Of a DNA stretch of 64,000 bases, positions 1-9,214 are shown piece after piece (position 1 is the first letter of the stretch; each line of letters opens with the position of its first letter). The DNA is from Mixta tenebrionis (lineage in GTDB: Bacteria; Pseudomonadota; Gammaproteobacteria; Enterobacterales; Enterobacteriaceae): contig NZ_VHQI01000012.1 of the NCBI RefSeq assembly GCF_006517625.1, positions 1 through 64,000 on the forward strand, given 5' to 3'. The notes beneath the pieces are model-generated. The model was not told the DNA's origin, did not search any database, and saw only the letters and a program-made list of their open reading frames with translations. The position numbers and the translations under genes were made by a program.

Positions 1-204
1 GAAAAACTGCTTCAGGAAGGGCGGATTAAATTAGCCAAAGATGGCATTTTTTTAGCGGGCACGGTTAAAGAACAGCTGAAGCTCTTCTGTAAACATTTTC
101 CAAAAAATGAAGTTGAAATGAATGATGGAACCTGGTTTTTTTATGATAGCTGCCCTGGCGGAGCGGTCTGGATATTTCCCGATCGTCCTCCCGAATGGAC
201 CTGA
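1..204 (+). CDS. Unidentified protein, C-terminal fragment
   Basis: An open frame enters from the left edge and ends at TGA 202-204, giving the last 67 residues of a protein. The piece is rich in Lys, Phe and Trp and ends in PDRPPEWT. I recognise no family. The DNA is AT-richer than the flagellar genes beside it, which hints at a non-core gene. It lies just outside the flagellar locus and converges on fliR, so it marks the left boundary of that locus. The start and most of the gene are missing. Confidence 0.55.
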   Translation, partial: EKLLQEGRIKLAKDGIFLAGTVKEQLKLFCKHFPKNEVEMNDGTWFFYDSCPGGAVWIFPDRPPEWT

Positions 205-298
205 CCCCCTTCCTCTGCTTTGGCCATTAAAGATTAATTCGGCAAACTACAGATGCTAACAACAGCACATTGGCCTGGCAAGGCCGGGCCAGCGGATA

Positions 299-1078
299 TC
301 AGGGCGTAAACAGCAGCAGGATCTGCGAAAGTCGGCTAAAAAAGCGCTCCATCAGGTAGCTAAAATAGGGCGAAAGGTGGTTGACTGACAGCAGCAGCGC
401 CAGCATGCCTGCGGTTAAGGTTAGCGGAAAGCCGACCACGAAGATCGATAGCTGCGGCGTCAGGCGGTTAAGCAGCCCCAGCGTCAGGTTAATTGCCAGC
501 AGCAGCGTAATTACCGGCAGCCCCAGCCCCACGCCGCACTGAAAGATCAGCCCCGCCGTCTGAGCAAGCGCGAAAAAAGCATCACGACTAAGCGGCGCCG
601 TGCTGATGGGGATCAGCTGAAAACTCTCCGCCAGAACATTCAGCATCAGCAAATGGCCGTTGAACAGCAGAAACAGCAGGATGGAAAGCAGATTAAGTAT
701 GCGGGCTATCACCGGCATATTTTCGCCGCCGGAGGGATCGAAAAAGGTAGCGAAAGAAAGCCCCATCTGTAAACCGATAATCTCACCGGCGTAGCGCACG
801 GCAACGAAAATCATCTGTATCGTCAGCCCCATGGCCGCGCCAATCAGCATCTGCTGGCAGCCAACCCACAGCCCCATAATGGAGAATAACGGCACCGAAT
901 TATCCGGCAGATTGTGACCAATAAGAAAAGTGATCAGCGCCGCCAGCCCAACCTTGACCCGCACGCCGATAGCCTTGTCGTTAAATACCGGCGCAGTGCT
1001 AAACAGCGCCAGGATACGCATCAGCGGCCAGAAATAGTGGCTCACCAGCAGCGGCAGCGCGTCCAGCGAGTAGCTCAT
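299..1078 (-). CDS. fliR: Flagellar export gate protein FliR
   Basis: FliR is a polytopic inner-membrane part of the flagellar type III export gate, with FliP and FliQ. The 259-residue product is hydrophobic throughout and carries the family stretches GEIIGLQMGLSFATF and NRLTPQLSIFVVGFPLTL. I chose the ATG at 1078 because it reproduces the E. coli N-terminal length before the conserved YFWPL. A TTG at 1090, overlapping the fliQ stop, is the alternative. It is the last gene of the fli operon on this strand; no convincing terminator is visible in 205-298. Confidence 0.95.
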   Translation of the reverse strand: MSYSLDALPLLVSHYFWPLMRILALFSTAPVFNDKAIGVRVKVGLAALITFLIGHNLPDNSVPLFSIMGLWVGCQQMLIGAAMGLTIQMIFVAVRYAGEIIGLQMGLSFATFFDPSGGENMPVIARILNLLSILLFLLFNGHLLMLNVLAESFQLIPISTAPLSRDAFFALAQTAGLIFQCGVGLGLPVITLLLAINLTLGLLNRLTPQLSIFVVGFPLTLTAGMLALLLSVNHLSPYFSYLMERFFSRLSQILLLFTP

Positions 1079-1082
1079 CGTC

Positions 1083-1352
1083 TCAGCCAATCATTTGCGG
1101 CAGATTAGTATAAAGCGCGCGCATATAGTCCAGCATGGTCGCCAGCATGGTAGGACCAAGCGCGACGGCAACCGCCACGATCACCAGAATTTTGGGAATA
1201 AAGCTCAGCGTCATCTCATTAATCTGGGTCGATGCCTGTAAAATACTGACGATAAGACCGGTAACCAGCGCAGCGAGCAGCAGCGGCGCGGCAATAATCA
1301 GCCCCACCTTGATCGCCTGAAAACCCATAGCCATTACGCTATCCGGCGTCAT
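1083..1352 (-). CDS. fliQ: Flagellar export gate protein FliQ
   Basis: FliQ is a small inner-membrane subunit of the export gate. At 89 residues it has the usual length, with two long hydrophobic helices (about residues 16-40 and 52-75). It sits between fliP and fliR as in other enterobacteria, 15 bp after fliP and a few bases before fliR, and so is cotranscribed with them. Confidence 0.95.
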   Translation of the reverse strand: MTPDSVMAMGFQAIKVGLIIAAPLLLAALVTGLIVSILQASTQINEMTLSFIPKILVIVAVAVALGPTMLATMLDYMRALYTNLPQMIG

Positions 1353-1367
1353 ATATCCTCCTGCCTG

Positions 1368-2129
1368 TTAATAAAAGGTCTGCGCCAGCGAGCCCATAAT
1401 CAGCTGCCAGCCATCTACCAGCACGAACAGCATCAGCTTAAACGGCAGCGAAATGGTAGCCGGCGGCACCATCATCATCCCCAGCGCCATCAGTACGCTG
1501 GCAACCACCAGATCGATAATCAAAAAGGGAATGAAGACGGCAAAGCCGATCTGAAAACCGGTTTTAAGTTCACTGGTAACGAAAGCGGGTAACAGGATGC
1601 GCAACGGCACTTCATCGGGCGTAGCGAAATTGTCCAGCTTCGCCATACGGGTATAAAGCGCTAAATCCGCTTCGCGCGTATGTTCCAGCATAAACTCGCG
1701 CATCGGTTTTGCCGCGCGCGGCAGCGCCTCCTCCAGCGAAATTTTATCCTGCGACAGCGGCAGCCACGCATCGTCATAGACCTGGTTAAATACCGGCGAC
1801 ATCACAAAAAAGGTAAGAAACAGCGCCAGTCCCAGCAGCACCTGATTGGGCGGCGTGGAGGGCGTACCCAGCGCGTTACGCAGCAGTCCCAGCACGATAA
1901 TCACGCGGGTAAAACCGGTCATCATCAGCAGGATAGCCGGTAAAAAAGTCAGGGAGGTGAGCAGAACCAGCGTCTGAATCGGCAGAGACCAGCCCTCGCC
2001 GCCGCCGGTAGCGCGCGTTAGCAGGATATCGCCATTAGCGGCCCAGGCGGCATGCGCCGGCAGCAGCAGCAACGACAGCAGCAGCGCAATACAACGGCGT
2101 CGCCATAGCGCATGTAACATCAAATTCAC
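1368..2129 (-). CDS. fliP: Flagellar export gate protein FliP
   Basis: FliP forms the core ring of the flagellar export gate. The 253-residue protein begins with a cleavable signal sequence (hydrophobic run about 12-30, ending AHAAWA) and has four further hydrophobic segments. Family stretches [18 protein letters not shown] and [20 protein letters not shown] are present. It overlaps the fliO stop by 4 bp, which suggests translational coupling. Confidence 0.96.
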   Translation of the reverse strand: MNLMLHALWRRRCIALLLSLLLLPAHAAWAANGDILLTRATGGGEGWSLPIQTLVLLTSLTFLPAILLMMTGFTRVIIVLGLLRNALGTPSTPPNQVLLGLALFLTFFVMSPVFNQVYDDAWLPLSQDKISLEEALPRAAKPMREFMLEHTREADLALYTRMAKLDNFATPDEVPLRILLPAFVTSELKTGFQIGFAVFIPFLIIDLVVASVLMALGMMMVPPATISLPFKLMLFVLVDGWQLIMGSLAQTFY

Positions 2130-2488
2130 TCTTCAGGCTCCACCTTATCGCGTTTTAACAGACGCTTCAGGGTCTGCTGAAAATTCGGCGTCTCGCCTGC
2201 TTCATGCGGCGCCGGCGTTGGCGCCGACAGGCGCCCAAGACGCGTGATAGCGCCGGGCGTTACGCCCAGCAGCAGGCGCTCGCCATCAATCTCAACAACC
2301 ACAAGCCGCTCTCGCTGCCCCAGAGAATAGCTGGCTTTTACTGCGATAATATTGCCGTCGGCGCGCAGGCGAGACGCCAGCCCGCTGCGCCGCGCCAGCC
2401 AGGCGCAGGCAAAAATCAGCAAAATAACCAACGCCATCGCGCCGCCAATTTGCATTACCAGAGAGGCGGGCGTGGATGTATCTGTCAT
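2126..2488 (-). CDS. fliO: Flagellar export assembly protein FliO
   Basis: FliO helps assemble the FliP ring and is the least conserved export component. The 120-residue product has one N-terminal transmembrane helix (about 14-34), then a basic cytoplasmic domain with the [20 protein letters not shown] core. It lies between fliN and fliP and overlaps fliP by 4 bp. Length and position match E. coli FliO (121 residues). Confidence 0.93.
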   Translation of the reverse strand: MTDTSTPASLVMQIGGAMALVILLIFACAWLARRSGLASRLRADGNIIAVKASYSLGQRERLVVVEIDGERLLLGVTPGAITRLGRLSAPTPAPHEAGETPNFQQTLKRLLKRDKVEPEE

Positions 2489-2527
2489 GGCGGATCGGCC
2501 TGTTTCCGTTAGCGCTGTCGCGCGGCA

Positions 2528-2932
2528 TCAGCGGCTTAAGCGCTGCATACGTTCAGAAGGAGTGATGATATCGGTAATGCGGATGCCGAATTTATCAGAT
2601 ACCACAACCACTTCGCCCTGGGCGATTAAGTAACCGTTGATCAGGATATCAAGCGGTTCGCCAGCGAGGCCGTCCAGCGTGACCACCGAACCCTGGCTAA
2701 GGCGCAGCAGCTCTTTAATGGTCATTTTGGTGCGCCCCAGCTCAACGGTCATCTTCACTGGAATATCCAGGATAAGCTTGAGATCCTCGCTGAACGCGGC
2801 CACCGGCGCGTCTTTCGGCATCACCGGCGCAGCGGGCTGGCTTTCCGCCGTCATCTGCTCGGCCAATGCTTCGCCCCAGAGGCTATCCACTGATGGTTCA
2901 TCAGCACCAGACGGTAGTTTGGCGTCACTCAT
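2528..2932 (-). CDS. fliN: Flagellar C-ring switch protein FliN
   Basis: FliN makes the lower part of the C-ring, with roles in switching and in docking the FliH-FliI export complex. It has 134 residues: an acidic variable N-terminus to about residue 50, then a SpoA domain (VKMTVELGRTKMTIKELL onward to the C-terminus). The start overlaps the fliM stop by 8 bp. Confidence 0.96.
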   Translation of the reverse strand: MSDAKLPSGADEPSVDSLWGEALAEQMTAESQPAAPVMPKDAPVAAFSEDLKLILDIPVKMTVELGRTKMTIKELLRLSQGSVVTLDGLAGEPLDILINGYLIAQGEVVVVSDKFGIRITDIITPSERMQRLSR

Positions 2933-3938
2933 GGGGACTCTGCTCCTTATTTAATGACGGTAAAGTCGGGTTTAGTAATTGCTCAACCTTGAGGGCATAC
3001 TGGCCATTCACGCTGCCATATTTCCCCGTCAGCACCGGGTAGCCATCCACGCAGGCTTCGACATGTTCGGGCTTGTCCAGCGGGATCACATCGCCGGTTT
3101 GCAGCTCCAGAATTTTTGACAGGCGCGTCTGAACCTCGGTGAAATTAGCAATCAGCTCCACCTCGGTATCTTTAACCTGCGTCGCCAGCACCGTGCGCCA
3201 CTGATCGTCTTCCTGACGGGAGTTTTCCAGCGGCGGGTTGGTTAACAGCTCGCGTAATGGTTCGATAATGCTGAAGGGAATGCAGATATCGAATTCGCCG
3301 CTTTGCGAACCGATTTCCACATAAAACGGCGTCGTCACCACGATATCGTTCGGCGACGAGGTAATATTGGTGAACTTCACCTGTATCTCGGCGCGCACGT
3401 ATTCGGTTTTCAGGGTAAAAATGGAGCTCCAGGCATAGTCATACGCCTCCAGCGCCATCGACAGCATACGTTTAATAATGCGCTGTTCGGTGGGGGTAAA
3501 TTCACGCCCTTCTACCTTGGTAGGAAAGCGTCCATCGCCACCGAACAGGTTATCCACCGCCATAAAGACCAGGCTGGGCGAGAAGACGAACAGCGCCGTC
3601 CCGCGCAACGGATTCATATGCACCAGATTCAGGTTGGTAGGCACCGGCAGATTACGGGCGAATTCATGATAGGGCTGAATCTTAATATTCCCGGCGGTAA
3701 TATCCGGGCTGCGCCGCAGCAGATTAAACAACCCGACGCGGAACTGGCGCGCAAAGCGTTCGTTGATTATCTCAAGAGAGTGCAGGCGCTCACGCACCAC
3801 GCGGCGCTGAGTATTCGGGTCGTACGGCTTAATCGACTCATCGCCGCTGAGACTTTCCACAACGTGCTCAGCGTCGCTGTTGCTACCACCATTCAGCAGG
3901 CGATCAATTTCCGCCTGCGATAAGATGCTGTCAGACAT
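2925..3938 (-). CDS. fliM: Flagellar motor switch protein FliM
   Basis: FliM is the C-ring protein that binds phosphorylated CheY and FliG. The N-terminus carries the CheY-P binding segment SILSQAEIDRLL (about residues 4-15). The middle domain holds a GGDGRFPTKVEGREFT loop, and a SpoA domain follows near the C-terminus. The 337-residue length is normal. It is encoded 5 bp after fliL. Confidence 0.97.
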   Translation of the reverse strand: MSDSILSQAEIDRLLNGGSNSDAEHVVESLSGDESIKPYDPNTQRRVVRERLHSLEIINERFARQFRVGLFNLLRRSPDITAGNIKIQPYHEFARNLPVPTNLNLVHMNPLRGTALFVFSPSLVFMAVDNLFGGDGRFPTKVEGREFTPTEQRIIKRMLSMALEAYDYAWSSIFTLKTEYVRAEIQVKFTNITSSPNDIVVTTPFYVEIGSQSGEFDICIPFSIIEPLRELLTNPPLENSRQEDDQWRTVLATQVKDTEVELIANFTEVQTRLSKILELQTGDVIPLDKPEHVEACVDGYPVLTGKYGSVNGQYALKVEQLLNPTLPSLNKEQSPHE

Positions 3939-3943
3939 AAGGA

Positions 3944-4450
3944 TTACCGTAAAATAAAGGCGTTAAATAAAACATCTGTAACCTGCACGCCCTGTTTGGC
4001 ATCAAGCGGTTTCTCCAGTGCCTGTTTAATATCCTGGACAAGCTGCGCCTTGCCTTCCTGATGCGATAACTCTTCCGCGCTACGCCCGGTAAATAAAATT
4101 AACAGGCGGCTGCGTACTTCTGGTAAAAACTTTTCGATCAGCGCTTTATCATCATCTTTACTGACGCGCAGCGTCAGGCCAATATAAAGTACGCGATCGT
4201 ATTCTTCTTCGTTGGGTCGTAAACTAACGGTAAAAGTATCTAACGGTACATAAACCGGCATCACTGGCGCAACGGGTTCTGTAGTTTCAGGCGCGTCGCC
4301 GCTTGACAACAGGCGCGTCTGCATATTTTTCATTTCATAAAGCGAATATGCCGCGACGCCGCAGGCAAAAACAGCGATTAACAAAATGATAAAAATAAAG
4401 AGCGTGCGTAATTTACCCTTCCCTGGCGCCTTCTTTTTTTTATTTGACAT
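3944..4450 (-). CDS. fliL: Flagellar basal-body protein FliL
   Basis: FliL is a single-pass inner-membrane protein around the stator and supports motor torque. The 168 residues start with a strongly basic Lys-rich leader, then one transmembrane helix (about 15-38) and a periplasmic domain. It is preceded by a 141-bp gap after fliK, the only real gap between fliF and fliR. As in E. coli, a separate promoter for fliL-fliR may lie there. Confidence 0.94.
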   Translation of the reverse strand: MSNKKKKAPGKGKLRTLFIFIILLIAVFACGVAAYSLYEMKNMQTRLLSSGDAPETTEPVAPVMPVYVPLDTFTVSLRPNEEEYDRVLYIGLTLRVSKDDDKALIEKFLPEVRSRLLILFTGRSAEELSHQEGKAQLVQDIKQALEKPLDAKQGVQVTDVLFNAFILR

Positions 4451-4484
4451 CTAATTAACAATTCCTGTTGTAAACCACCTGGTG

Positions 4485-4508
4485 TTCAATTAATAAGGCT
4501 TAATTGAA
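4485..4508. promoter_or_regulatory. Inverted repeat in the fliK-fliL gap
   Basis: A perfect 9-bp inverted repeat (TTCAATTAA, 6-bp spacer, TTAATTGAA) sits about 35-60 bp upstream of the fliL start. It is AT-rich and has no T-run after it in the direction of transcription, so it does not look like an intrinsic terminator. It may be an operator or part of the fliL promoter region; the binding factor is unknown. Confidence 0.35.
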
Positions 4509-4591
4509 TAGCGAATTCTATTACACGCAGGCGTAGTGACAATTCGTCAAAAAGCAGAAATTACTGCTGGCGATATTGTCGTTTAACGCGT

Positions 4592-5707
4592 TTAAGCAAA
4601 AATACTGATGCCGGAGGCCTGTCCATGTATTAGTCGCGGTGATGTTTCTTCTTCCACCTCCGCCGCTATAGCGGATTCCCGCTCCTGCTGCGACTGCGAT
4701 GAATGGCCGGAACCGGATTCCGAGGATCCCCACGCTGGCGCTTCGCTACCGACGCTGCCCTGACCCAGCTGGATGCCTGATTCAGCCAGCGAGGCGCGCA
4801 GATGCGGCATGGCGGCTTCCAGCGCGGCGCGCACCTGATGGTGCTCGGTCATAAAGTGCAGCTGCGCCTGGTCATGACTCAGACGCAGGTTGATCTGTAA
4901 CGGCCCCAGCTCTTCCGGATGCAGACGCAGCTCGGCATGGTGCACGCCGTTGCGGGTAAAGCTGCTGAGCTGATGGCCCAGCGCCTGCTGCCAGGCGGGC
5001 GATCCCACCTTCTCTTCCAGCGTCGCGTAGGCCGTTGCCGGCGTCATCGGGGCGCTGCTGCTGCTGGCCGGCTGGGTCAGCGTAGTCGTGGAGGTGGTAA
5101 AAGGCAGCGAGACCGGACGGTGCTCAGCTGCCGGCGCGTTATCCACGCTGACTGGCTCGCGCGCTTCCACCGGCAACTGCTCTTGCTCTGGCTGATCCGG
5201 CACCGCAAAAGCACTGGCCGCCTGCGTCTGCGCCGCGCTTTGCGCCGCTGCTGGCGTCTGCGGCGTTACGGACGGCTCCGCCGCCACGGCGGACTGCGGG
5301 CTGGCGATCATGCGCAGCAGATCGGTTACGGCGTTTTTATGCGGTTCGGCTGGCGCGTCGGCGGTTTCAGGCACGACGGCGGCGGCGGCCGCCTGCGGCA
5401 AAGCGGGCGCCAGCGCGGTTTCAATCAGCGCTGCCGGCGCCAGCACGGGCGCGGACGGTATGCTCAGCCACTGCTCATCGCCAACCTCATCCGGCTTTTT
5501 ATCTGCCGCCGCGTCGGGATCGATCGGCAGCTCGCCGTCAGGCAGCGCTGCGTCAACCGGCAGTTCTCCGCCCGCCGCCAACGGCAGCAGCGCCAGCTGC
5601 ATGCCCAGCGTGGTGGCGAAATCGCCGTTCTCGCCGGTTTCAGCCGGCGCATTGCCAGCATTATCGAAAGACGCGCCCGTCAGCGCGGCAACCACGTTTA
5701 CCATCAT
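4592..5707 (-). CDS. fliK: Flagellar hook-length control protein FliK
   Basis: FliK is the secreted ruler that ends hook growth by switching FlhB specificity. The 371-residue protein has a low-complexity Ala/Pro/Glu-rich middle (about 95-225), typical of the ruler. The conserved C-terminal domain (about 235-320) contains the HPEELGPLQINLRL signature. The C-terminal tail is Ser/Glu-rich. It overlaps the fliJ stop by 4 bp. Confidence 0.94.
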   Translation of the reverse strand: MMVNVVAALTGASFDNAGNAPAETGENGDFATTLGMQLALLPLAAGGELPVDAALPDGELPIDPDAAADKKPDEVGDEQWLSIPSAPVLAPAALIETALAPALPQAAAAAVVPETADAPAEPHKNAVTDLLRMIASPQSAVAAEPSVTPQTPAAAQSAAQTQAASAFAVPDQPEQEQLPVEAREPVSVDNAPAAEHRPVSLPFTTSTTTLTQPASSSSAPMTPATAYATLEEKVGSPAWQQALGHQLSSFTRNGVHHAELRLHPEELGPLQINLRLSHDQAQLHFMTEHHQVRAALEAAMPHLRASLAESGIQLGQGSVGSEAPAWGSSESGSGHSSQSQQERESAIAAEVEEETSPRLIHGQASGISIFA

Positions 5708-6153
5708 AAGCCTGCGCTCCTTAAGCTTGCGCGCTGCGCAAATTCGTCCATCATTTTTTGCTCCTGCCGGCTCTCTTTCAGTTGCAGAACCGCATCGGCA
5801 CGGCTGATTAAGGTTTCAAACGCGTTCAGCCGCTGCTTATCTTTTTTCCAGCTGTCGAGCGCCCGATCGACCGATTTCTGGCACTCCTCAACGTGGCTGG
5901 CGTGCTGTTTGGCTACCCGGCTGAGCGAGGAGATAAAAAACTGATGGCTCAGCAGGTTGACCACCGGCATACCGGTCGCGGACATCGCGTCCTGCAGCTG
6001 GCGGCTATATTCCTGTTCATAGCGGGTAAGCTGCTCAAGCTGGGCCGCGGCATTGGCATGCAGCTGGCGCATTTTGCCCAGCTCCTGCGTGGTGTCGTTC
6101 AGGGTCTGTTCCGCAAGGTTGCGCAGAACATGCATCGGAGAGCTTTTTGCCAT
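5704..6153 (-). CDS. fliJ: Flagellar export chaperone FliJ
   Basis: FliJ is the central-stalk protein of the export ATPase complex and a chaperone escort. The 149-residue protein is almost all charged heptad-like helix, consistent with the antiparallel coiled coil of the family. It lies between fliI (13 bp upstream) and fliK (4-bp overlap), the standard position. Confidence 0.93.
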   Translation of the reverse strand: MAKSSPMHVLRNLAEQTLNDTTQELGKMRQLHANAAAQLEQLTRYEQEYSRQLQDAMSATGMPVVNLLSHQFFISSLSRVAKQHASHVEECQKSVDRALDSWKKDKQRLNAFETLISRADAVLQLKESRQEQKMMDEFAQRASLRSAGL

Positions 6154-6166
6154 TCGCTATAGTCCA

Positions 6167-7537
6167 TTATTGGTCAGGTAAGTCAGGAAACAGTGTGAAA
6201 AGCGCGGCGCATGAGGCTTCGTAATCACTGCAGTCATAAATTCCCTGTTGCAGAAGGCGTTCCATTTGCGGATAAAGCTCGATGGCCTTATCCAGCAAGG
6301 GATCGCTGCCGGCGGCGTAGGCGCCGACGCTAACTAAATCGCGGTTGCGCTGCCAGGCGGAGAGCAGCTGTTTAAAGCGCTGCACTTTTTTATAGTGCGC
6401 AGGCGCAATCAGCTCCGTCATGGCGCGGCTGATAGAGGCTTCAATATCGATGGCGGGATAGTGCCCCGCCTCCGCCAGCCGTCGTGACAGCACCACGTGC
6501 CCGTCAAGGATCGCGCGCGCCGAGTCGGCAATCGGATCCTGCTGGTCATCGCCTTCGGTCAGCACCGTATAGAAGGCGGTAATCGATCCGCCGCCCTGAG
6601 TACCGTTACCGGCGCGTTCCACCAGCGCCGGCAGCCTGGCGAAAACCGAGGGCGGATAGCCTTTGGTCGCGGGCGGTTCGCCAATCGCCAGCGCGATTTC
6701 ACGCTGCGCCATCGCATAACGGGTCAGCGAATCCATAATCAGCAGCACGTTCAGCCCCCGATCGCGGAAATCTTCCGCGATGCGGGTCGCGTAGTCGGCG
6801 CCCTGCATACGCAGAATCGGTGAAACGTCGGCGGGCGCGGCAATGACCACCGCGCGGCTTAGCCCCTCTTTGCCGAGGATATTTTCAATAAAATCTTTTA
6901 CTTCGCGGCCACGTTCGCCAATCAGGCCGACCACGATGACGTCCGCTCTGGTATAGCGCGCCATCATGCCCAACAGCACCGATTTACCCACGCCGGAGCC
7001 GGCGAACAGCCCCATACGCTGGCCGCGGCCCACCGTCAACAGGCTGTTAATGGCGCGTACGCCAACGTCCAGCACTGACTTAATCGGATCGCGCAGCAGC
7101 GGATTAAACGGCGCGGAGAACAGCGCGCCGCGCTGATGAGTAGCCGGTGCGGGCAGGCCGTCCAGCGGACGGGCGCGCGCATCAAGCACGCGGCCCAGCA
7201 GCTCGCGGCCAAGCGGCAGCAGCTTGCCTTTCGCGCTGCCCGGCTCCGGGGCGCAAACGCGCGCGCCGGGCAGGATGCCGTCCATATTTTCCAGCGGCAT
7301 CAGGTAAAGGATCTGGCCGTTAAAGCCCACCACTTCGCTTTCTACGCTGCCGCCGCCGTGGGCGCTGTCGCGCTCGACCCGACAGAGCGTGCCGATAGGC
7401 AGCGCCAGACCTACCGCCTCCATCACCAGACCGGTGGCGCGGGTCAGGCGGCCATAGCGGCGCGAGCCGGCGATCTGAGCGATGCGCTGCTCTTTCTCGT
7501 CGATCGCCTGCAGCCACTGCTCAAGCCGCTGGCTCAT
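6167..7537 (-). CDS. fliI: Flagellum-specific ATPase FliI
   Basis: FliI is the F1-beta-like ATPase of the flagellar type III export apparatus. Its 456 residues show the Walker A motif GSGVGKS at 180-186, the Walker B region [15 protein letters not shown] and the conserved [15 protein letters not shown]. It overlaps fliH by 4 bp. Confidence 0.97.
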   Translation of the reverse strand: MSQRLEQWLQAIDEKEQRIAQIAGSRRYGRLTRATGLVMEAVGLALPIGTLCRVERDSAHGGGSVESEVVGFNGQILYLMPLENMDGILPGARVCAPEPGSAKGKLLPLGRELLGRVLDARARPLDGLPAPATHQRGALFSAPFNPLLRDPIKSVLDVGVRAINSLLTVGRGQRMGLFAGSGVGKSVLLGMMARYTRADVIVVGLIGERGREVKDFIENILGKEGLSRAVVIAAPADVSPILRMQGADYATRIAEDFRDRGLNVLLIMDSLTRYAMAQREIALAIGEPPATKGYPPSVFARLPALVERAGNGTQGGGSITAFYTVLTEGDDQQDPIADSARAILDGHVVLSRRLAEAGHYPAIDIEASISRAMTELIAPAHYKKVQRFKQLLSAWQRNRDLVSVGAYAAGSDPLLDKAIELYPQMERLLQQGIYDCSDYEASCAALFTLFPDLPDQ

Positions 7538-8235
7538 GCCACATAATCCTCACGACAGATCTGGCAGAGCGACTGCCAGCTGCCGTTCACGGTAGCGTCC
7601 AGCTCGCCTTCGGCGGAGGTGATACGGCAGCCGCCGGGCAGCATCGCCTCATCGGCGTGCAGCTCCCAGCCCTGCTGCGCCAGCACCTCGTTCAGCTGCG
7701 CCTGTATCAGCGGAAACTCTTCCGCGCTGACCCACAGCTGCGCAGGCGCCTGAAACATCGGCTCTTCCTGCATCAGCGACTGAATTTTTTCCAGCAGCAG
7801 CGTACTGTCGCACGCCAGGCTTTTGCCGATGGCGGCGCGCGCCGCCATTAGCGCCAGCTGTACCAGACGAGAAGGAATCACTTTTTCCAGGTTATTCAGC
7901 GAGGTCTGGAAAGAGGAGATCAGCGTGGCGAACTGCGCGTTCAGCTTTTCCTGCTGCGCGCGCGCCTCCGCCAGGCCCTGCTCCAGGCCCGCCTGGTGCC
8001 CTTCGCGGTAGCCCTGCTCGTAGCCCTGCTGACGGCCCTCTTCCAGCCCTTTCGCCTGGCCCTGCGCCAGACCGCGCTGCTCCGCCTGCTGGCGCAGCCG
8101 CTGTAATTCCGCCTGCTGCTGCTCCGCCGTCGGTTCGCCTTCCGTCAGCAGAAAGGCGACAGCAAGATCGTCCTGCGCGCAGAGATCTTCCGGCTGCCAG
8201 CTCCGCCATGCGGATGCCGACTGTGAATCAGACAT
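7534..8235 (-). CDS. fliH: Flagellar export stator protein FliH
   Basis: FliH is the negative regulator and peripheral stalk of FliI. The start at 8235 places a GAGG ribosome site 6 bases ahead and matches the MSD start of E. coli FliH. Residues about 55-95 contain a run of glycine repeats with G every fourth residue, the GxxxG helix typical of FliH, with many Gln and Glu. The product has 233 residues. It overlaps the fliG end by 8 bp. Confidence 0.94.
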   Translation of the reverse strand: MSDSQSASAWRSWQPEDLCAQDDLAVAFLLTEGEPTAEQQQAELQRLRQQAEQRGLAQGQAKGLEEGRQQGYEQGYREGHQAGLEQGLAEARAQQEKLNAQFATLISSFQTSLNNLEKVIPSRLVQLALMAARAAIGKSLACDSTLLLEKIQSLMQEEPMFQAPAQLWVSAEEFPLIQAQLNEVLAQQGWELHADEAMLPGGCRITSAEGELDATVNGSWQSLCQICREDYVA

Positions 8236-9214
8236 AAACATCCTCGCTGCCACCGATATTGATCTCGCCGCTTTCGGTTAAGCGACGCACAATCTGCAGG
8301 ATGGTTTTCTGTTCCGCTTCCACCTGCGACATACGTACCGGCCCGCGCACGTTGAGATCTTCGCGCATGATATCCGCCTGACGTTTCGACATATTGCGGA
8401 AGAATTTGTCGCGCAGCGGCTGTTCGGCCCCCTTCAGCGCGACAATCAGCGTTTCGTTATCCACATCCTGCAGGATGCGCTGAATGCTGCGGTCTTCGAT
8501 ATCGAGCAGGTTTTCGAACAGGAACATCTCGTCGATGATTTTCTGCGCCAGCTCCTGATCGAACTCGCGCACCGCTTCGATCGCCGCCTCTTCCTGCTGC
8601 GATTTCATCAGGTTGAGAATCTCGGCGGCAGGACGCACGCCGCCCATTTTGCTGCGCTTGAGGTTCTGACCATGCAGCAGATTGTTCAGCACTTCCGTCA
8701 GTTCCTGCAGCGCCGCCGGCTGCACGCCGCCGAAGGTGGCGATACGCAGCATGATGTCGTTACGTTCGCGGTCGTCGAAACGGGTTAACACATCGGCCGC
8801 CTGGGCGCGTTTCAGGTGCACCAGGATGGTGGCGATAATCTGCGGATGCTCTTCATGGATCAGCTCAAATACCGCCTGCGGCTCCATAAAGTTCAGGGTT
8901 TCGATGCCGTTGCTGTTGCCCTGGGTATCCAGCAGATCTTCCAGCAGGCTGGAGGCGCGCTCTTCGCCCAGCGCCTGTACCAGCACGTTGCGCAGATAAT
9001 CGTTGGTATTGATGCTCAGCGCGGCAAATTCGCTGGCGTCGCGCTGGAACTCTTTCAGCGCCTCGCCCAGCTGCTCATGGGTAAAACCGCTCATGCTGAC
9101 CATGGCGCTACTGATCATCGTCACTTCATGGGTGCTCAGATGACGAAATACCTCAGCGGCCCGCTCTTCGCCCAGCGTGAGCATGATCACCGCGCTTTTT
9201 TCACATGCGTTCAT
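8228..9214 (-). CDS. fliG: Flagellar motor switch protein FliG
   Basis: FliG is the upper C-ring protein that contacts MotA and generates torque. The 328 residues carry the [13 protein letters not shown] motif of the middle domain and the C-terminal charged torque helix ([19 protein letters not shown]). Length is close to the E. coli protein (331). Its start overlaps the fliF stop by 4 bp. Confidence 0.97.
   Translation of the reverse strand: MNACEKSAVIMLTLGEERAAEVFRHLSTHEVTMISSAMVSMSGFTHEQLGEALKEFQRDASEFAALSINTNDYLRNVLVQALGEERASSLLEDLLDTQGNSNGIETLNFMEPQAVFELIHEEHPQIIATILVHLKRAQAADVLTRFDDRERNDIMLRIATFGGVQPAALQELTEVLNNLLHGQNLKRSKMGGVRPAAEILNLMKSQQEEAAIEAVREFDQELAQKIIDEMFLFENLLDIEDRSIQRILQDVDNETLIVALKGAEQPLRDKFFRNMSKRQADIMREDLNVRGPVRMSQVEAEQKTILQIVRRLTESGEINIGGSEDVYV

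Noticed and set aside
4919-5944. Long open frame opposite fliK-fliJ (341 codons) and many similar long antisense frames
   Set aside because: They mirror GC-rich codon use of the real genes, have Arg/Gln-rich translations without family features, and lack ribosome sites.
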